DNA of 64,000 bases. It comes from Phylloscopus collybita. Taxonomy: Eukaryota > Chordata > Aves > Passeriformes > Phylloscopidae. Shown one piece after another: positions 1 to 11,720 of the stretch (positions within the stretch are counted from its first letter, which is position 1; the number at the start of each line of letters is the position of its first letter). The translations under genes were made by a program, and so were the position numbers. The notes beneath the pieces were generated by a model, which did no database searches, was not told where the DNA came from, and saw nothing but the letters and a program-made list of their open reading frames with translations. The stretch spans positions 9,834,001 through 9,898,000 of the forward strand of contig JAJNNQ010000026.1 in assembly GCA_027886175.1 (NCBI GenBank), in the 5' to 3' direction.

Positions 1-55
1 AGAGAAACTGAGTTTTTGGGTTCTTTCAGTTCTTTGCTTTGTCTTCTTGGTTGGT

Positions 56-135
56 TGTTGTTATTGCTGTTTTGTTTGGGGTTTTTTGTTGTTTGTTTGT
101 TTGGTTGGTTGGTTTGATTTTTTTTTTTTTTTTTT
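56..135. repeat. G/T-rich low-complexity tract ending in poly(T)
   Basis: The plus strand is almost entirely G and T, built from gttt and ggtt units, and ends in about 18 consecutive T. It resembles the longer tract near 25.1 kb. The 75-codon plus-strand and 66-codon minus-strand frames here are translations of simple sequence. Confidence 0.85.
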
Positions 136-1796
136 CCCAAATAAGCAGCAAGTGTCTTCTCTTTTTGTACAGGCTCAGTGAGTTGTACACCATTTCAGCA
201 GAGATGTCTGATCTTTCCATCTGCATACCTGGAGGTGCTTTATTCCCTGAATGGTCTTTTCAGTAACCACTAAAGACTTCTTGGGACTGAACACTGGAAC
301 AGATGAGTTAAATCCTTCTGGAATGTTCTTTATCAGACATAGATGTACTGGACTTTCTGGATGTGCCTAAGGACACAAAGGTTAGTGTTTTCTTTAAAAG
401 CCTCAGTTTTCAGGACGTTGTTTTGTTTAATCTTTAGCACGTTTAATCTTTAGGGACAATGTTTCAATTTGTTACTTGAACAGGGGCACAGATGAATAAA
501 ATGGTGATTAACACAACATATATTTAGCTGAAATCATGATTTTAACTGCCTCGTAATAAATGTGCTTAGTGAGCTCAGGCAACCTGAAGGCTTCTAAATG
601 ACTACCTGGCCACCAAGAGAAAGCTCTGCCCATGCTTTGAGCTTGATTGCCATTAGCCATTATTCTGGTATTTCTTCTAAACTTATGTTTAGTGCATTTC
701 AATGAGTCTCACTTGATTTACAACCAGTGAAAAGGGGACAAAATTCTACTTTGTTCATGAAATGGTTCTTGTTTACAGTCAGTGGGGATCAGAGTGTTTC
801 TTCAACTGTGTGCTTGATTGTTCTAGATGGCATGTAAGCTTCAGGGGATCGCCAAAGACATTCACAGCATGTTGGAAAAAACTAATTTCTTCTTAATGGC
901 AGCTATTTATTTTCTGGAAACTGTGAGATTTTGATAAATTGCTTTTTCTAACCTTTGGTTTCTCTTAAAATATTATATAATCTGCTGACATTATTCTGAC
1001 ACTACTTTGCCTCCTCAGGAAATCAACCTTGACCAGAACAATTCACTGACATAATTTTTCTATGGTATGATTGAAAACATAGAAGAAATAATTTTGTAAG
1101 CAGATATATGCTCAGAAAGGTGGTAGAATGTGTGTGGGCATATGTGCTCATCAAGTCCTGTCTCAGACACATAACTGACAAGGAAAGTAGCAAGATCATA
1201 AAGATACATCAGGATTTTCAGCACTAATCATAACATTATAAAAACCCACTATGTTTATAATGATGTGGATAATGCTATGAGCAGTAGAGAAGTGAACAAT
1301 CATGTAACCTTGATTTTATTCTGTGATTGCCATCTGTTTTTCATCTTTTGCAGAATATTCTTCAGGATTAATTCTCTATCTGGGTTTGGGGGAAGAAGGG
1401 GAAAATTTCAATTTCATTCTGTCAGCTTCATTTTATTTAATATGGACATTTAGGGAAAAAATAGTTTTACAAATACTACCTTTTATTATTAAGCATCTCC
1501 TATTAAATCTATTAAAATATATTAAAATAATTTCAGAAAACCTATTAGCAAAAGTAGATGGACCTCAAATTTGATTTAATTAGAACAATATGAATTGAGT
1601 TCTGCTTTTTTCATTTTTGTGGAGGAATTCTAGTGCTACCATTTGAATAGCTGCTACTCTAACTAGCATTTGAATTTGTATTCTAAACACCAACTCTCTG
1701 TATAAAATAAACAAAAGATAAAAATATCATCCCACATCAAAAAGAATTGTTTGTTCATTAGCACTGAACATCTACTCCAGATAGGAGGAGAAAGAA

Positions 1797-1824
1797 CCAA
1801 AACAAACAAACAAACAAACAAAAA
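1797..1824. repeat. (CAAA)n microsatellite
   Basis: About six tandem CAAA units in otherwise unique sequence. Confidence 0.9.
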
Positions 1825-2110
1825 TGAGTACAGTTTATTTTACCTAAGTTCTGTTGAAGTTACAGAGAATATTTGTAACAGACTTCAGTAGGAACAAAAA
1901 CATGAGTATAAAAATATAGGCTACATTTAAAAGCAAAAGGTTAGAGGAGTTGCAAGATTGTGCAGTTTTCTGTGTAGAGGAGAGCTGTGTTAGTTCTGTG
2001 AAGCGCCCTCAATGTGATACCTAAATACTTTCCAAGAAAGTAAAATTCATTTAAGAGCATATGTTTTAGCTTTAATATGTGGACTAATAAAATAATATTA
2101 CATCTTTTAT

Positions 2111-2113
<3 letters not shown>

Positions 2114-2144
<31 letters not shown>
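2114..2144. repeat. (TG)n dinucleotide microsatellite
   Basis: An uninterrupted TG run of about 15 units, likely length-polymorphic. A looser TG-rich patch follows at about 2219-2260. Confidence 0.97.
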
Positions 2145-2147
<3 letters not shown>

Positions 2148-2361
2148 CCATGAGGTGAATGAATATCTCACTTGCAGGGTTAAAATGTCAAATGCATTGT
2201 AAAGTCAATCTTCCTGCACTGTGTGTGTATTTGTACTTGGGAGGTTTGTGTCTGTGTGTGGACTGATAAATAAATATGAAGGATAGAATTATGGGCTTAC
2301 CTAGCTCAGCATAGTTGTTGATAGAACCTTGCTGTTAGGGCAGATAATGCTAGAAGATTAG

Positions 2362-3141
2362 ATCTTAGAATGGTTTAGGTTGGAAAGGGTCTTATGGATC
2401 ATCTAGTTACAGCCCCACTGCCATGAGCAGGGGCACCTTCCCCTAGACCAGGTTGCCAAACCTGACGTCCAGCCTGGCCTTGGACATTGCCAGGGCATCC
2501 ACAACTTCTCTGGGCAACCTCTGCCACTAGTTCATCACTCTCTGAATAAAGAATTTCTTCCCAACTTTTAATCTAAACCTACTGTCCTTCAGGTTAAAAG
2601 CCATTACCACTTGTCCTGTCACTATCTGCCAATATAAGAAGTCCCTCTTTCTCCTTTTAATAAACCTTATTAAAGTACTAGAAAACTGCTATAAGGTCCC
2701 CCAGAAACCTTCTCTTCTCCAGACTGAACAACACAATTTCTTTTAGCCTGTCTTCATGGGAGTGATGCTCCATCCCTCTAATCACCTTTGTGTCTCTCCT
2801 CTGGATCTACTCCAACAGGTCCATATCTTTCTTGTGCTGAGGACTCTGGACCTGGATGCAGCACTCAGGTGGGGCCTCATGAGGGCAGAGCTGAGGAGGA
2901 GAGCCACCTCCCTGGACCTGCTGGGCTTTTCTGCTTTGAAGCAGACCAGGATGCGTTTGACATTCTGGGCAGTGAGAGCACACTGTTGGCTCATGTCCAA
3001 TTTTTCCTCCATGAGAACCCCCAAGTCCTTCTCCACAGGGCTGCTGTCAATGAGTTTATCTCCCAGTACTCATATCCAGAGCTGTCCCAACTTAGGTGCA
3101 ACTTGCACTTGGACTTGTACTCCGTGAAGTTAAGTATCCTT
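2362..3141 (-). mobile_element. CR1 LINE fragment, 3' part with reverse transcriptase C-terminus
   Basis: Read on the minus strand, this is the 3' end of a chicken-repeat-1 (CR1) non-LTR retrotransposon. The 3' UTR side (2362-2760) shows the familiar CR1 text in complement: gaatggtttaggttgg, then gccatgagcaggggcacc and ctagaccaggtt. Upstream in element sense, the minus strand at about 2782-3036 encodes 84 residues starting [20 protein letters not shown], a good match in type to the end of the CR1 ORF2 reverse transcriptase. The match breaks after RPHL, where a frameshift destroys the usual continuation. It is 5'-truncated, as CR1 copies almost always are, and is not functional. The overlapping plus-strand frames of 123 and 137 codons are shadows. 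The element lacks the terminal 8-mer repeats, so its 3' tip is worn. Confidence 0.93.
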
Positions 3142-3602
3142 AACTTCCTTAACATCTTTCACTTTGCTTACAGTATTGCTACTAAAGCATACATTCATTA
3201 ATGCCAGTATATAAATTTGGATGTAAAATGATGTAAAAAATTTTTCTTTATTTTTCATTTTTATGGATTTCATAGTTAATGCTACAAAAAATGTGATAAA
3301 CATTTTTTGATAGATAGGAGAACAAGCTGTCTTTGACAGGCAATAAAATGTTCATTTAAACAGTGCAAATCAAAATGAGTAAGCTAAATTATCTGACTGG
3401 CTGCAAAACCAGTGGAGTTCCACCTGTCTAAATTTTCCATGGTTAATTTTTGTTACTGGCTGAATTTTATCGAATATGTGCAGCTAGTTATACACAAGGT
3501 CTGCAAAAGTTTAGGTATCAAAAGTAAGAAATTACCCTGATGCAAGTGAATAAATGATGGTTATACTGACTTGAGTACTGCTATGGTGCATTTAATGAAG
3601 GG

Positions 3603-3650
<48 letters not shown>
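3603..3650. repeat. Pure poly(A) tract, 48 nt
   Basis: Forty-eight uninterrupted A followed by GAGAGA. CR1 does not end in poly(A), and I see no recognisable retrocopy upstream, so the origin is unclear. The phenylalanine-rich 86-codon minus-strand frame here is an artefact of the tract. Confidence 0.95.
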
Positions 3651-3653
<3 letters not shown>

Positions 3654-4751
3654 AGACTTGTGAGCTAGGAATATTTGGCATAACCTGAGATTTAAAACTG
3701 ATCCTGGAGATTTTGTGCTAAGCCTACAGCATACAGACTGTATCCTGGAGGCTAAAACTTCCTCCCAGAAGTTGGAGGGAGAGTCCCCTGACACAGGAAA
3801 GACTGAATTCTGCCCTTCCATGTCCTAGGAGGTTGAATTAATGTGTGGAAACAAAAAATGTCTTCTGCCAAATATATTTTGTGACAAAAAAACCCAGAAG
3901 TGATCTATCCACCATTTCAGAAGTAGGTCAGAGCTGTGAATCCTAATCTAAAGCAACAAGACTGAACCTCAGCATAAGGTCCCTTAAGATCCAGAGAAAC
4001 AGATTGCTTTTAAGATATGTCTATACCCTTTTCATCACCTTTGCCTCCCTCGTTGGTCCTCCTGAGAACCACCTTTCACGAGAGTGACCTCATCTTCCTC
4101 CCAACCACTACTTCTTATCAGAAAACATGAAGCTACATACAAGCAAAACAAGGCTCAGACATGAGTTTGATCCCTGACTCCTGCTCATCCATCCCATCTG
4201 TTCACGTATTTCCTCGGTTTTGCCCCACAGTCCCATTCAGTGCATGGTATATTACAGGGAGCAGGTAGGGAAGGGACAGTTTCCATGAAGCAGACAAGAA
4301 TACAAACACCTTTTTTGGGGGTAGAGACAGGGTCACCCACATTCTGGGCAAAAGAACTAGTCCTGGTTTCTTCAACTTAGAAATCATGAACACCGCCAAG
4401 AGCTGCAAAGCCAAGGCCACCACTGACTCTAGTGGGAGCACAGACATCTTTTATTGTAAATGTTTTCACTGGTCACCACTTAAAGGACAGAGAATTTGAG
4501 GAGGATAAGCTGAGACACCTCCTCTTCCATTTTGAACTCTCAGAGAGGATATAATGAAAAGTATTTACAGTATGTACTGCTTTCACACAGTAGAAAACGA
4601 TTGCTCAAACAACTACAATGGCCTCTAATCCTTATCCCCAGGGCCTTTCTCTTTTTTATCTTTTTTTTTTTTTTTTCCTTTCGGTTCATGTCTAGCTTTA
4701 ATGAGATAAAGAACTCACATGAATGAAGTTATGTTTTCCATGCCACTCTTG

Positions 4752-4781
4752 TGGCAGAAGTTTGTCTGGCAGAAGTTTGTC
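4752..4781. repeat. Perfect 15-bp tandem duplication
   Basis: The unit tggcagaagtttgtc occurs twice with no gap and no mismatch, which suggests a recent local duplication. Confidence 0.95.
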
Positions 4782-4927
4782 CCCTGTGTCCTCTTGTAAA
4801 CTCATGGTCTTTTGCTCTCTTTTGTGTAATCTTTTCTGGAAACTTTCAACATGAATTTACCTTAGCAGCATGTTTGACATCACATCTATTTGCTGATTCT
4901 GATACCTGTCGTACAATTTTCTCCCAT

Positions 4928-4955
4928 AAACTTGTAAACTTGTAAACTTGTAAAC
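4928..4955. repeat. 8-bp tandem repeat (aaacttgt), 3.5 copies
   Basis: Perfect units of aaacttgt followed by a partial copy; a small replication-slippage minisatellite. Confidence 0.95.
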
Positions 4956-6189
4956 ATGGGGCTTTTTTTCAGTAAATAAAGATGAGAGAGAGATGATGAT
5001 AAGCTTTAATAATTAAATAATTAAAACATAAACCCAAAAATTCTAACTATTTTATCCCTTTCTATTAAAAACGTGAGTATCAAACAGTTTTTACAACAGG
5101 TAGTAAAGGATTTATGACTTTCCCTCTCTCAATAATTTAATTCATGTAAGATATGAAAAATATTTGATTTAAGAAAATGTGGGTATTTTTACTTACTTGG
5201 AAAAAAAGGCATTTTAAACAGCAGGATGTAATTTCAGACTATTTACAGTCAAGAGGCCTCTGCTGAGCAAAATACTCATTCAATTTAGGAATGCAGATTA
5301 TAATAATTTTCCTATCTCCCTCACAGCAGGATTCCTGCCATCGTTTTGCAAACCCACAGGTTGCAGTATTGAATGACTAGCTAACTTCAGTTTCAGGTAA
5401 CACATGCTTTAAACGTATTCTCATTAGCTCAACTTAGTTATAATGCAAAGCTGCTTAGTTTCACCAAGTGAAATGGGATACACTTAAATTGCCTCATCTA
5501 ATATAATACTCCTTAATACATGCAAAGTGGTTTATGATGGCAAAGCTTGTAGAGCATGAAAATCGGCAGGGAAAGTAAGGTTTTCTGGCTAAAACTGTCA
5601 AAAAGAAGTTCTATTTTGTATCATTTCTTTTTAAGGAGGTTAAGAATGGGGAAAGACAGATTGGTGTAAGAAATAATCAGTCTAGAAAAATGTAAATTTA
5701 TCACATTAACCTTTTAATATATCAGCTCTACCAAACAAGAAAATTATCAGCTAAATCTGTTCTTTTGGTAATGCCCTTTGCACTGTAAAATTAAATGTAA
5801 AATACACAGTGTCCAAAAAGTATTGCAGTAAGAAACAATACTCTTCATTCTATTTTATGTAGGGCAATTTATATTGTTCACAATGTTTCCATTTCCTAGT
5901 GTTATGGCAATATCCAGCTTGGTGTGGCTGTACTAATTTGCAAGGACCTTTTAATTTCAGACAGGGCCAAGGAATTACTTATTTCTCTTCCTCCTTTAAA
6001 TGCTAAGTGAATACACCCCAATCTCATATACCTTGCAGACACAAAGTCTGGTTTCAATAGGACCCCAGAAAAATTGGTAACATCATTTGATTTTTTTCAC
6101 AATATCCTGCACCTGCAGTCTGACTGTGGGACTATAAATCCTTTCCCTACATCCCTTTCCAATACTTCCAGAAAACTCCAGAGAGGGGC

Positions 6190-6330
6190 TAAGCTGCTAC
6201 AGGCTTTGCAGATGACACCCAAGTGTATATCTCATTTTCTACAGATGTAACCAGAGCCATCATAAAGATGTTGCAGTGCCTAGAGGAAAATGGCTCCTGG
6301 AGAAGAGCATCTGGCTGAGAATGAGTTTGG
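6190..6330 (+). mobile_element. Possible ancient L2/L3-type LINE reverse transcriptase remnant
   Basis: From 6202 the plus strand reads GFADDTQVYISFST, followed by a helix-like segment containing LQCLEENGSW, before a stop at about 6320. The catalytic core of reverse transcriptases in the L2/L3/CR1-L3 lineages has the form Y/F-ADDTQLY-SFS followed by a conserved CLE...W segment, so order and spacing fit. FADD retains both active-site aspartates. In-frame stops and loss of the upstream domains show a dead, old copy. Weak similarity may continue in another frame to about 6480. It could be chance, but a catalytic motif plus its downstream neighbour in one frame makes that less likely. Confidence 0.5.
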
Positions 6331-9300
6331 GTGAGATCCAGACAATACTGGTTGAAAGACAGAAATGATCCAGACAGCCAGTTGAGCAAGATTCCTATGT
6401 TCATGCCTTAAGCATTAGTTTGCACTGAGGCTGTTCATATCCTTGGAAAAAGGCAGGATAAGCACATTGCTCAGCTGTGGCCCCAGAGAATGAACCAAGA
6501 CCTCTTCACAGTCCAGTTAAAAGCATCTGCAACACAGGGGGTTTTTTCATTCTGTGTTAGTTTTCACTTTGCTTACAATATGAGGCAGCAAAAACAACAA
6601 AATCTGGGAAATGCTTGCACACCTCCAAGGAAAAGGCCTAGCCACAAATAACTCTGCTTCATTTCTAAGGGGTTGATGCAATTCAGTATCCAGGGCTGTT
6701 TGACTCTTCCCAGTAAGAGAACATTGCTCCCACAGTGCAGTGCCTCCAAGGCTCCTATTTGCATTAGGACAGAAAGCACTGATCTTGTTCTCAAAGGTAA
6801 AGCCATTTTAGATCTCTTGATATCCACAGTTGATTTTCATTTTTTGCAAATGGACAGCTTCTACAAGAAACAATCTGAAACCTACTGAGCAAAGAGGGTT
6901 CCTGAGGAGGCTTAATGATTTTCTTCTGGTTATGCAGTGAGCTTTTAGGGTCTGTACATACTGCAGAGGCCTTTAAGCACAGAATTTGACTTCCAGAGGT
7001 TCTGTATGTCTGTTAAAATTAAGACTTCTACTCTTGGTGGGAAAAAGGTTAAAGACAGGTGATTTAAACTCTGTGAGTTTTAACTCCCAGAATAAGTTCA
7101 GGTTATACTCCTGGAACATCCTTGATCAGGGATGTTTCAGGATACAACAACTCCTTCAGTAACAAATACCTGGCAATTGGAGGTGAAAGCATATGTGAAA
7201 ACTTAACAAGCAATGTCCCATGAAAACACACAATTGGAGAAGCTACATACAATACTCTTGGAGAAGCTGGAATCCAATTTCAGGATGGAACAGGTCTTTG
7301 AACCTGGTCCCAAACATTGATGAAAAGTTATGAGTACCTTTATGGAGGAGAACTAACTGTAAAACTGTTGGTATTCACTATAAAAACCTTGAACCTTCTA
7401 TCTGGAAGCATTATCCTTTTTTTTTTTTTTTTTTAACTCAGTTTCCTCTACAGGGAGCAGAAAAAGGCATCCTGGGGTCTTTTTCCTGAGAAGTTTTTTG
7501 GTATAAGTAGTCACCTACAGTTTAGTCCTGGCTTTTCTGAGATCACAACATGACCGAGTAAGATTCACTCCTGTAAATATTTCCCTTGTATTTCTTCGAG
7601 TTCACATTCAGGGGTAAGCAAGAGTAAAATAACAATACAGGTCTTCAGCTTTTTGCTTTCTTACTGGTGATAGCATAGTTTTGGTTTTTGGAGGGTACTT
7701 GTCAGAAATTTCTGTCTCAAAAACAAAGATGTATTCAGAGACTACTCGAGGTACCCCGTTAATTTTCCATGTATGTTTTGCGCATATGAACTGGAGCATT
7801 AATCTTGATTGGTTAATCTTTGAGCCTCATAAGGAAGGTACATTTAGAACATTTTCCTCCTGTGATGCCTTCCTTGTAGTCTCTTGTTGGCTCGCCAGCT
7901 GTACTGCTTATCACAGCTTCATTTGCTTTATGAGAACTCTTTAAAATATTCTCCATTAAAAGCTGTGTAGAAAACTCAGAGCATGCCTGTGAGACACTTG
8001 TAGGAGCATGTAGTTACTGGGAGGAATAAAATAAAAAAATGCAAGGCTATTATTCAATTGGCATGTGCACATGCTGTACTTATTGCCATCATGAGTAAAG
8101 CATTTGTTTTGCTAAATTGTATGTATATTCCTAGGGGGGGACTTAAAAGACCGAGCTTGTTAGAGAAGGCACGGAAATGCAGAATTTCTCCAGTTTCATT
8201 GTTCAAATCATAAGGTATAATCATAAGTCCTGACTGCAGTCTGACCAGCTAAAAGGGCACACGGGACTCCACTAGAAATCTGGGAATTTCTTTTCCATGA
8301 CCGTTTGTATAACCCAGCCCCTCTAAGGAATGAACAGCCAGCCAATCCATGTCACTGGCTAGTGGTGTTGTCCCTCCCAAAATGCCCTGTCACTGCAAGA
8401 AGTCCCAGCAGAGACAGGGCAGTGAACACTCCAAAACAGTTTCCTGATCAGCCCCTGCCTCCTGGAGCCTTTGCAAATCAGAAGCTGCAGTGTGAACATT
8501 TTGCTCTCGAGGGGATATAATGAAAGCTGGCATGCTTTGATCTGCTAGGCGACTCACAGGAAATACTGCCATAAAAATACTGGGTTCCCTGGGGACTTTA
8601 TGCTTGTTGATTTGGTTGGTGTTTTTTTCTACATTTTGAACTGTTACTTGAAAGCTAAAATCCTTCTTCCTTCCCTAAAAGAGAGTTACCAATCCAGTTG
8701 CAAGATGTGTATACTAAAGCTTACCAAATGGTCTCTGTCCTTCCTCATTGTTCTGACAGAGGGTGGCATTTTCTCTCCTTTATTAGTATGCTGGTATCTT
8801 GATGAAGATCAAGAAAATTACTGTCTTAATGGTCTTGACAGAGTGATTCCTGCTTTAACAACTTTTGCTTCAAATACCTCTTAATGTTTCAAACATACCA
8901 CAACTATGTACACATTATTTACAAAAATTTAATTGCAAGTTTCTTTTAACTTACTAATGTCAAAGGGGAAAAAACCCAAAAACCTAAATTGCTTTCTTTT
9001 CCTTATTGTCTTTGATTTACTGTTCTAGCTAACTTTTATGTTTTGTAGCACAAATGCTATTCTCTGGTTTTTCCTCCTTGCAGGTTTATGTGCATGGAAA
9101 TGAGGTAGTAATGGTATTTTCTTTCCATTAAGCCCTTCCTTTTACAGCTGTATGAATTGTGCGATTCCATCACATGGTAATATATATCTATATTTCTGTT
9201 GGAACTTCTTTGAAAGTATCAGCTACACCCTCATGAAGTCAAAAGGCTTACCATAAACAAAGCTTGGATGTTTGTTGTTTTAATATCTTGTGGATGTAGC

Positions 9301-11553
9301 ATTCTAAAACTATACAAGTTCATACAATGGATAGAACTTTCTGGCGTAATTTTGTTGTCCAATGTTTTGTAGCACTAAGTTATTCCTAAATTATCTCTTT
9401 AAGAACCAAGGTCAGTATTCTCATATATGCTTCAGGATTATTGGCATGGTCCTAGAAGGATGTAAATATCTGAAGTATAATACAAGCAGAATCTGAGTAG
9501 AGAAACCCATCATTTGAAGATTCACATCTTAGCTTTCAAGAAATTTTATCTTTAAATCCTGTCATCACCCAAGCCAGAAGCATTGCTATATTGGCTGTGT
9601 TGTGTATCCAGCTAATTCTTGCATTCCACAGACAGTTCAGATTTCCCAAGACAAGTATTTTCAAAAACCTGTGTTCTGCATTGTTTGGACAGTGAGAGTT
9701 TTCTAGTAATCTTATGATTCTCACCTGAGAGCATGGGCAAGTTTTTCTTGGTTTGAGTACCTAGGTTTTAATTAGGGAAAAAGTTGAATGGAGACTGAAT
9801 TCTAAAATTTATGTCTCATTTTCAGAGGGAATCCACACCCAAGTCTGCTTCCCAACATCAAGTCAGCAGAGATTGTGAAGCCATAGGATAATATATAGAA
9901 AGTGTATTCACTAAAATACTTCAGTTTTCACTGACTTGTGCTCATGCATTTGCATTCTTGTGTTATCATGGATAGACATGATGTTCAGTGGTAAATGGAA
10001 GAAAAACATGGAAAGTAAGTGGGCCATGCACTTTATCCACTCCTACTTGCTGTTCCATATCGAAAATGCTTGTTTAATATTTCAGATCCCTGAACATCTT
10101 AAATCTGTGGATGTTTAGAAAAAAGGCTTTTCTACTTTTGCAAAATTCGAAATGTCACAGGAAAATCACCCCATTTGTGACTCAGATTAAAAGATTTGGT
10201 ACTTTTCAATTTCATGTTCTAAAAATGGCATGGATCTGAAGTTTATTTTCTTCATATCTTCTCTTTAAAAAAAACCTCCAAACAACTGGAAAAATTGCCC
10301 GACCTAAATAGCTATTCCTTTCCTCACATATATCAGAGATTTTAAGTCATTTTCAGAAGTTATTATACCTTCCTCCAATCCTCTTATTCTCAGTAACGCT
10401 GGGAACCTGGCAGCTCAATCAGGTGTGAAAAATAATCTAGTTTTCATAAGCACACAAAATATGTTGGAAGTTGGATTTCCAGTAAATAGATGACATCAAA
10501 TTTTTATTTTTTTTTTAAATCAATGTTCATTCCAAGATAGTTGCACTACCTACAAATGGCAGCTAACTAACATAGAGGACTGGAGCATTTTTGTGCTTCT
10601 ACAAACTGTGCTGGAGACTTGAAGACATGCATTTGGAATCTTTGTCCCTGTTTCTGAATATCATGACTCTTTATTTAGAATATGACTATATCTCAAACTA
10701 AAAATAAATAAGGAAACATTTTCCTATATTTTTTCCCCTCACAAACTGTGTAGATCTCACAGGCCCAAACTTGAATTGTACAATCTGTTCCTTGGCCTCA
10801 TTGGAGGGACTGAGGAGTTTTCCTCCCTACAAGCATAAGCATGTAGCAGAAGTCTCTAAATTGAGAACTTGCTCATTTGAAGCTGATTCTGTAATCAGAA
10901 GCCCAGATCTGAATCACATTCTGGAAACATTTGTCTCTTGGCACTGATTACAGGGAGAGTTTAAGGTGACTTCAGCTCCCAACTTAGGCATTTAGCTGAG
11001 AAAGTCATCATGATGGAGAGTGAATCCAGACCCTAATGCTGCCACATTCCCAGTCCAGATTCCACATGAAACCTGGTTGTAGCCAAAGGGGGTGGAGCTG
11101 TGTATTTGACCCCAAGCACACAGACACATTCCGCAGACCCTGATTCAAAACTTACCAGAATGTTTAACCTTGGAAAATAAGGACATATGGAAATATTGAC
11201 ACAGCCTTGAAAGCTGTAGCTCAAACGTGTCTGCAGTAAAATGTATTAAGCTTGTAGCTTTGACACAGGAATGGGATGGTGCATAACTCAGTGAATACAA
11301 GAGGTCTTTTCCTTTGAAACTCCAGACAGCAATGCTCGATCTTTGCAGAGCTTAACAATATATAAATAGCTCTTTGTCACTTTCATGAATGCTTGTTTAC
11401 AAACCCCTCAATCCTGCCGAGTGCAAATAAAAATTGACAGGTAACACTGTAACTGAAGGTGCATGTGTATATGCTGGAGTGCTTGTTTATTTGTGCAGTG
11501 GTGTGTTGGGCTGTGCCAAACACGATGGAAAAAATGGGACCATTGCAGTAATT
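6331..11553. other. Non-coding unique sequence
   Basis: No gene, LTR or CR1 recognised. There is a poly(T) run at 7417-7434. All frames are short, mostly 60-94 codons, and lack motifs. The stretch from about 11340 looks more like conserved regulatory DNA and is covered separately. Confidence 0.65.
7417..7434. repeat. Poly(T) tract
   Basis: Eighteen uninterrupted T; no associated element recognised. Confidence 0.9.
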
Positions 11554-11720
11554 TTAACAAGTTCTTTAGCTGAATGCATGATGTGATCTACTTCTGGGTC
11601 TCGTGAATGCATTCAGCTTTACTTGTTAACCAGCAAAACATTATTTATTAATGACTTCTTCATGCTTTATTAAGCCTGATGTCAAAACACCTCTGTGGGA
11701 CTCTAGGCATGTTCTCTCTT
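11340..11720. promoter_or_regulatory. Candidate conserved non-coding element
   Basis: This stretch contains an imperfect hairpin (11554-11629) and clustered motifs common in developmental enhancers. One is octamer-like tgcaaat (11422-11428), leading through an A/T-rich HOX-like ataaaaat into a MEIS/TGIF-type tgacag (11435-11440). Another is tttattaatgac near 11644. This is inference from texture and motif content; conservation was not tested. No exon-like frame is present. Confidence 0.3.
11554..11629. other. Imperfect 76-nt hairpin, miRNA-precursor-like or palindromic element
   Basis: The left arm (11554-11579) and right arm (11607-11629) are reverse complements over 21 bp: a 12-bp block (agctgaatgcat and its complement) next to the loop and a 9-bp block (ttaacaagt and its complement) at the base, separated by a 5/2-nt asymmetric internal loop. 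The terminal loop is 27 nt. The size and shape would suit a microRNA precursor. Ancient palindromic repeats of the Eulor type also look like this. The inverted repeat is directly visible; its function is not. Confidence 0.88.

Larger units (their letters stand above)
1..2361. other. Non-coding AT-rich sequence
   Basis: No gene is recognised. The reading frames present are under 85 codons, overlap on both strands and show no known protein motif. The stretch holds a G/T-rich tract near its start, a 13-bp direct duplication at 425-437 and 441-453, an A/C-rich microsatellite near 1.8 kb and a (TG)n repeat near 2.1 kb. The rest looks like unique intergenic or intronic DNA. Confidence 0.7.
3651..6189. 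other. Non-coding sequence with small tandem duplications
   Basis: No gene recognised. It contains a poly(T) run at 4661-4676, a perfect 15-bp tandem duplication at 4752-4781 and an 8-bp unit repeat at 4928-4955. The 81-codon minus-strand frame at 4202-4447 resembles no known family. Confidence 0.65.

Noticed and set aside
2756..3201. 123- and 137-codon plus-strand frames
   Set aside because: They are antisense to the CR1 reverse transcriptase fragment, which runs on the minus strand.
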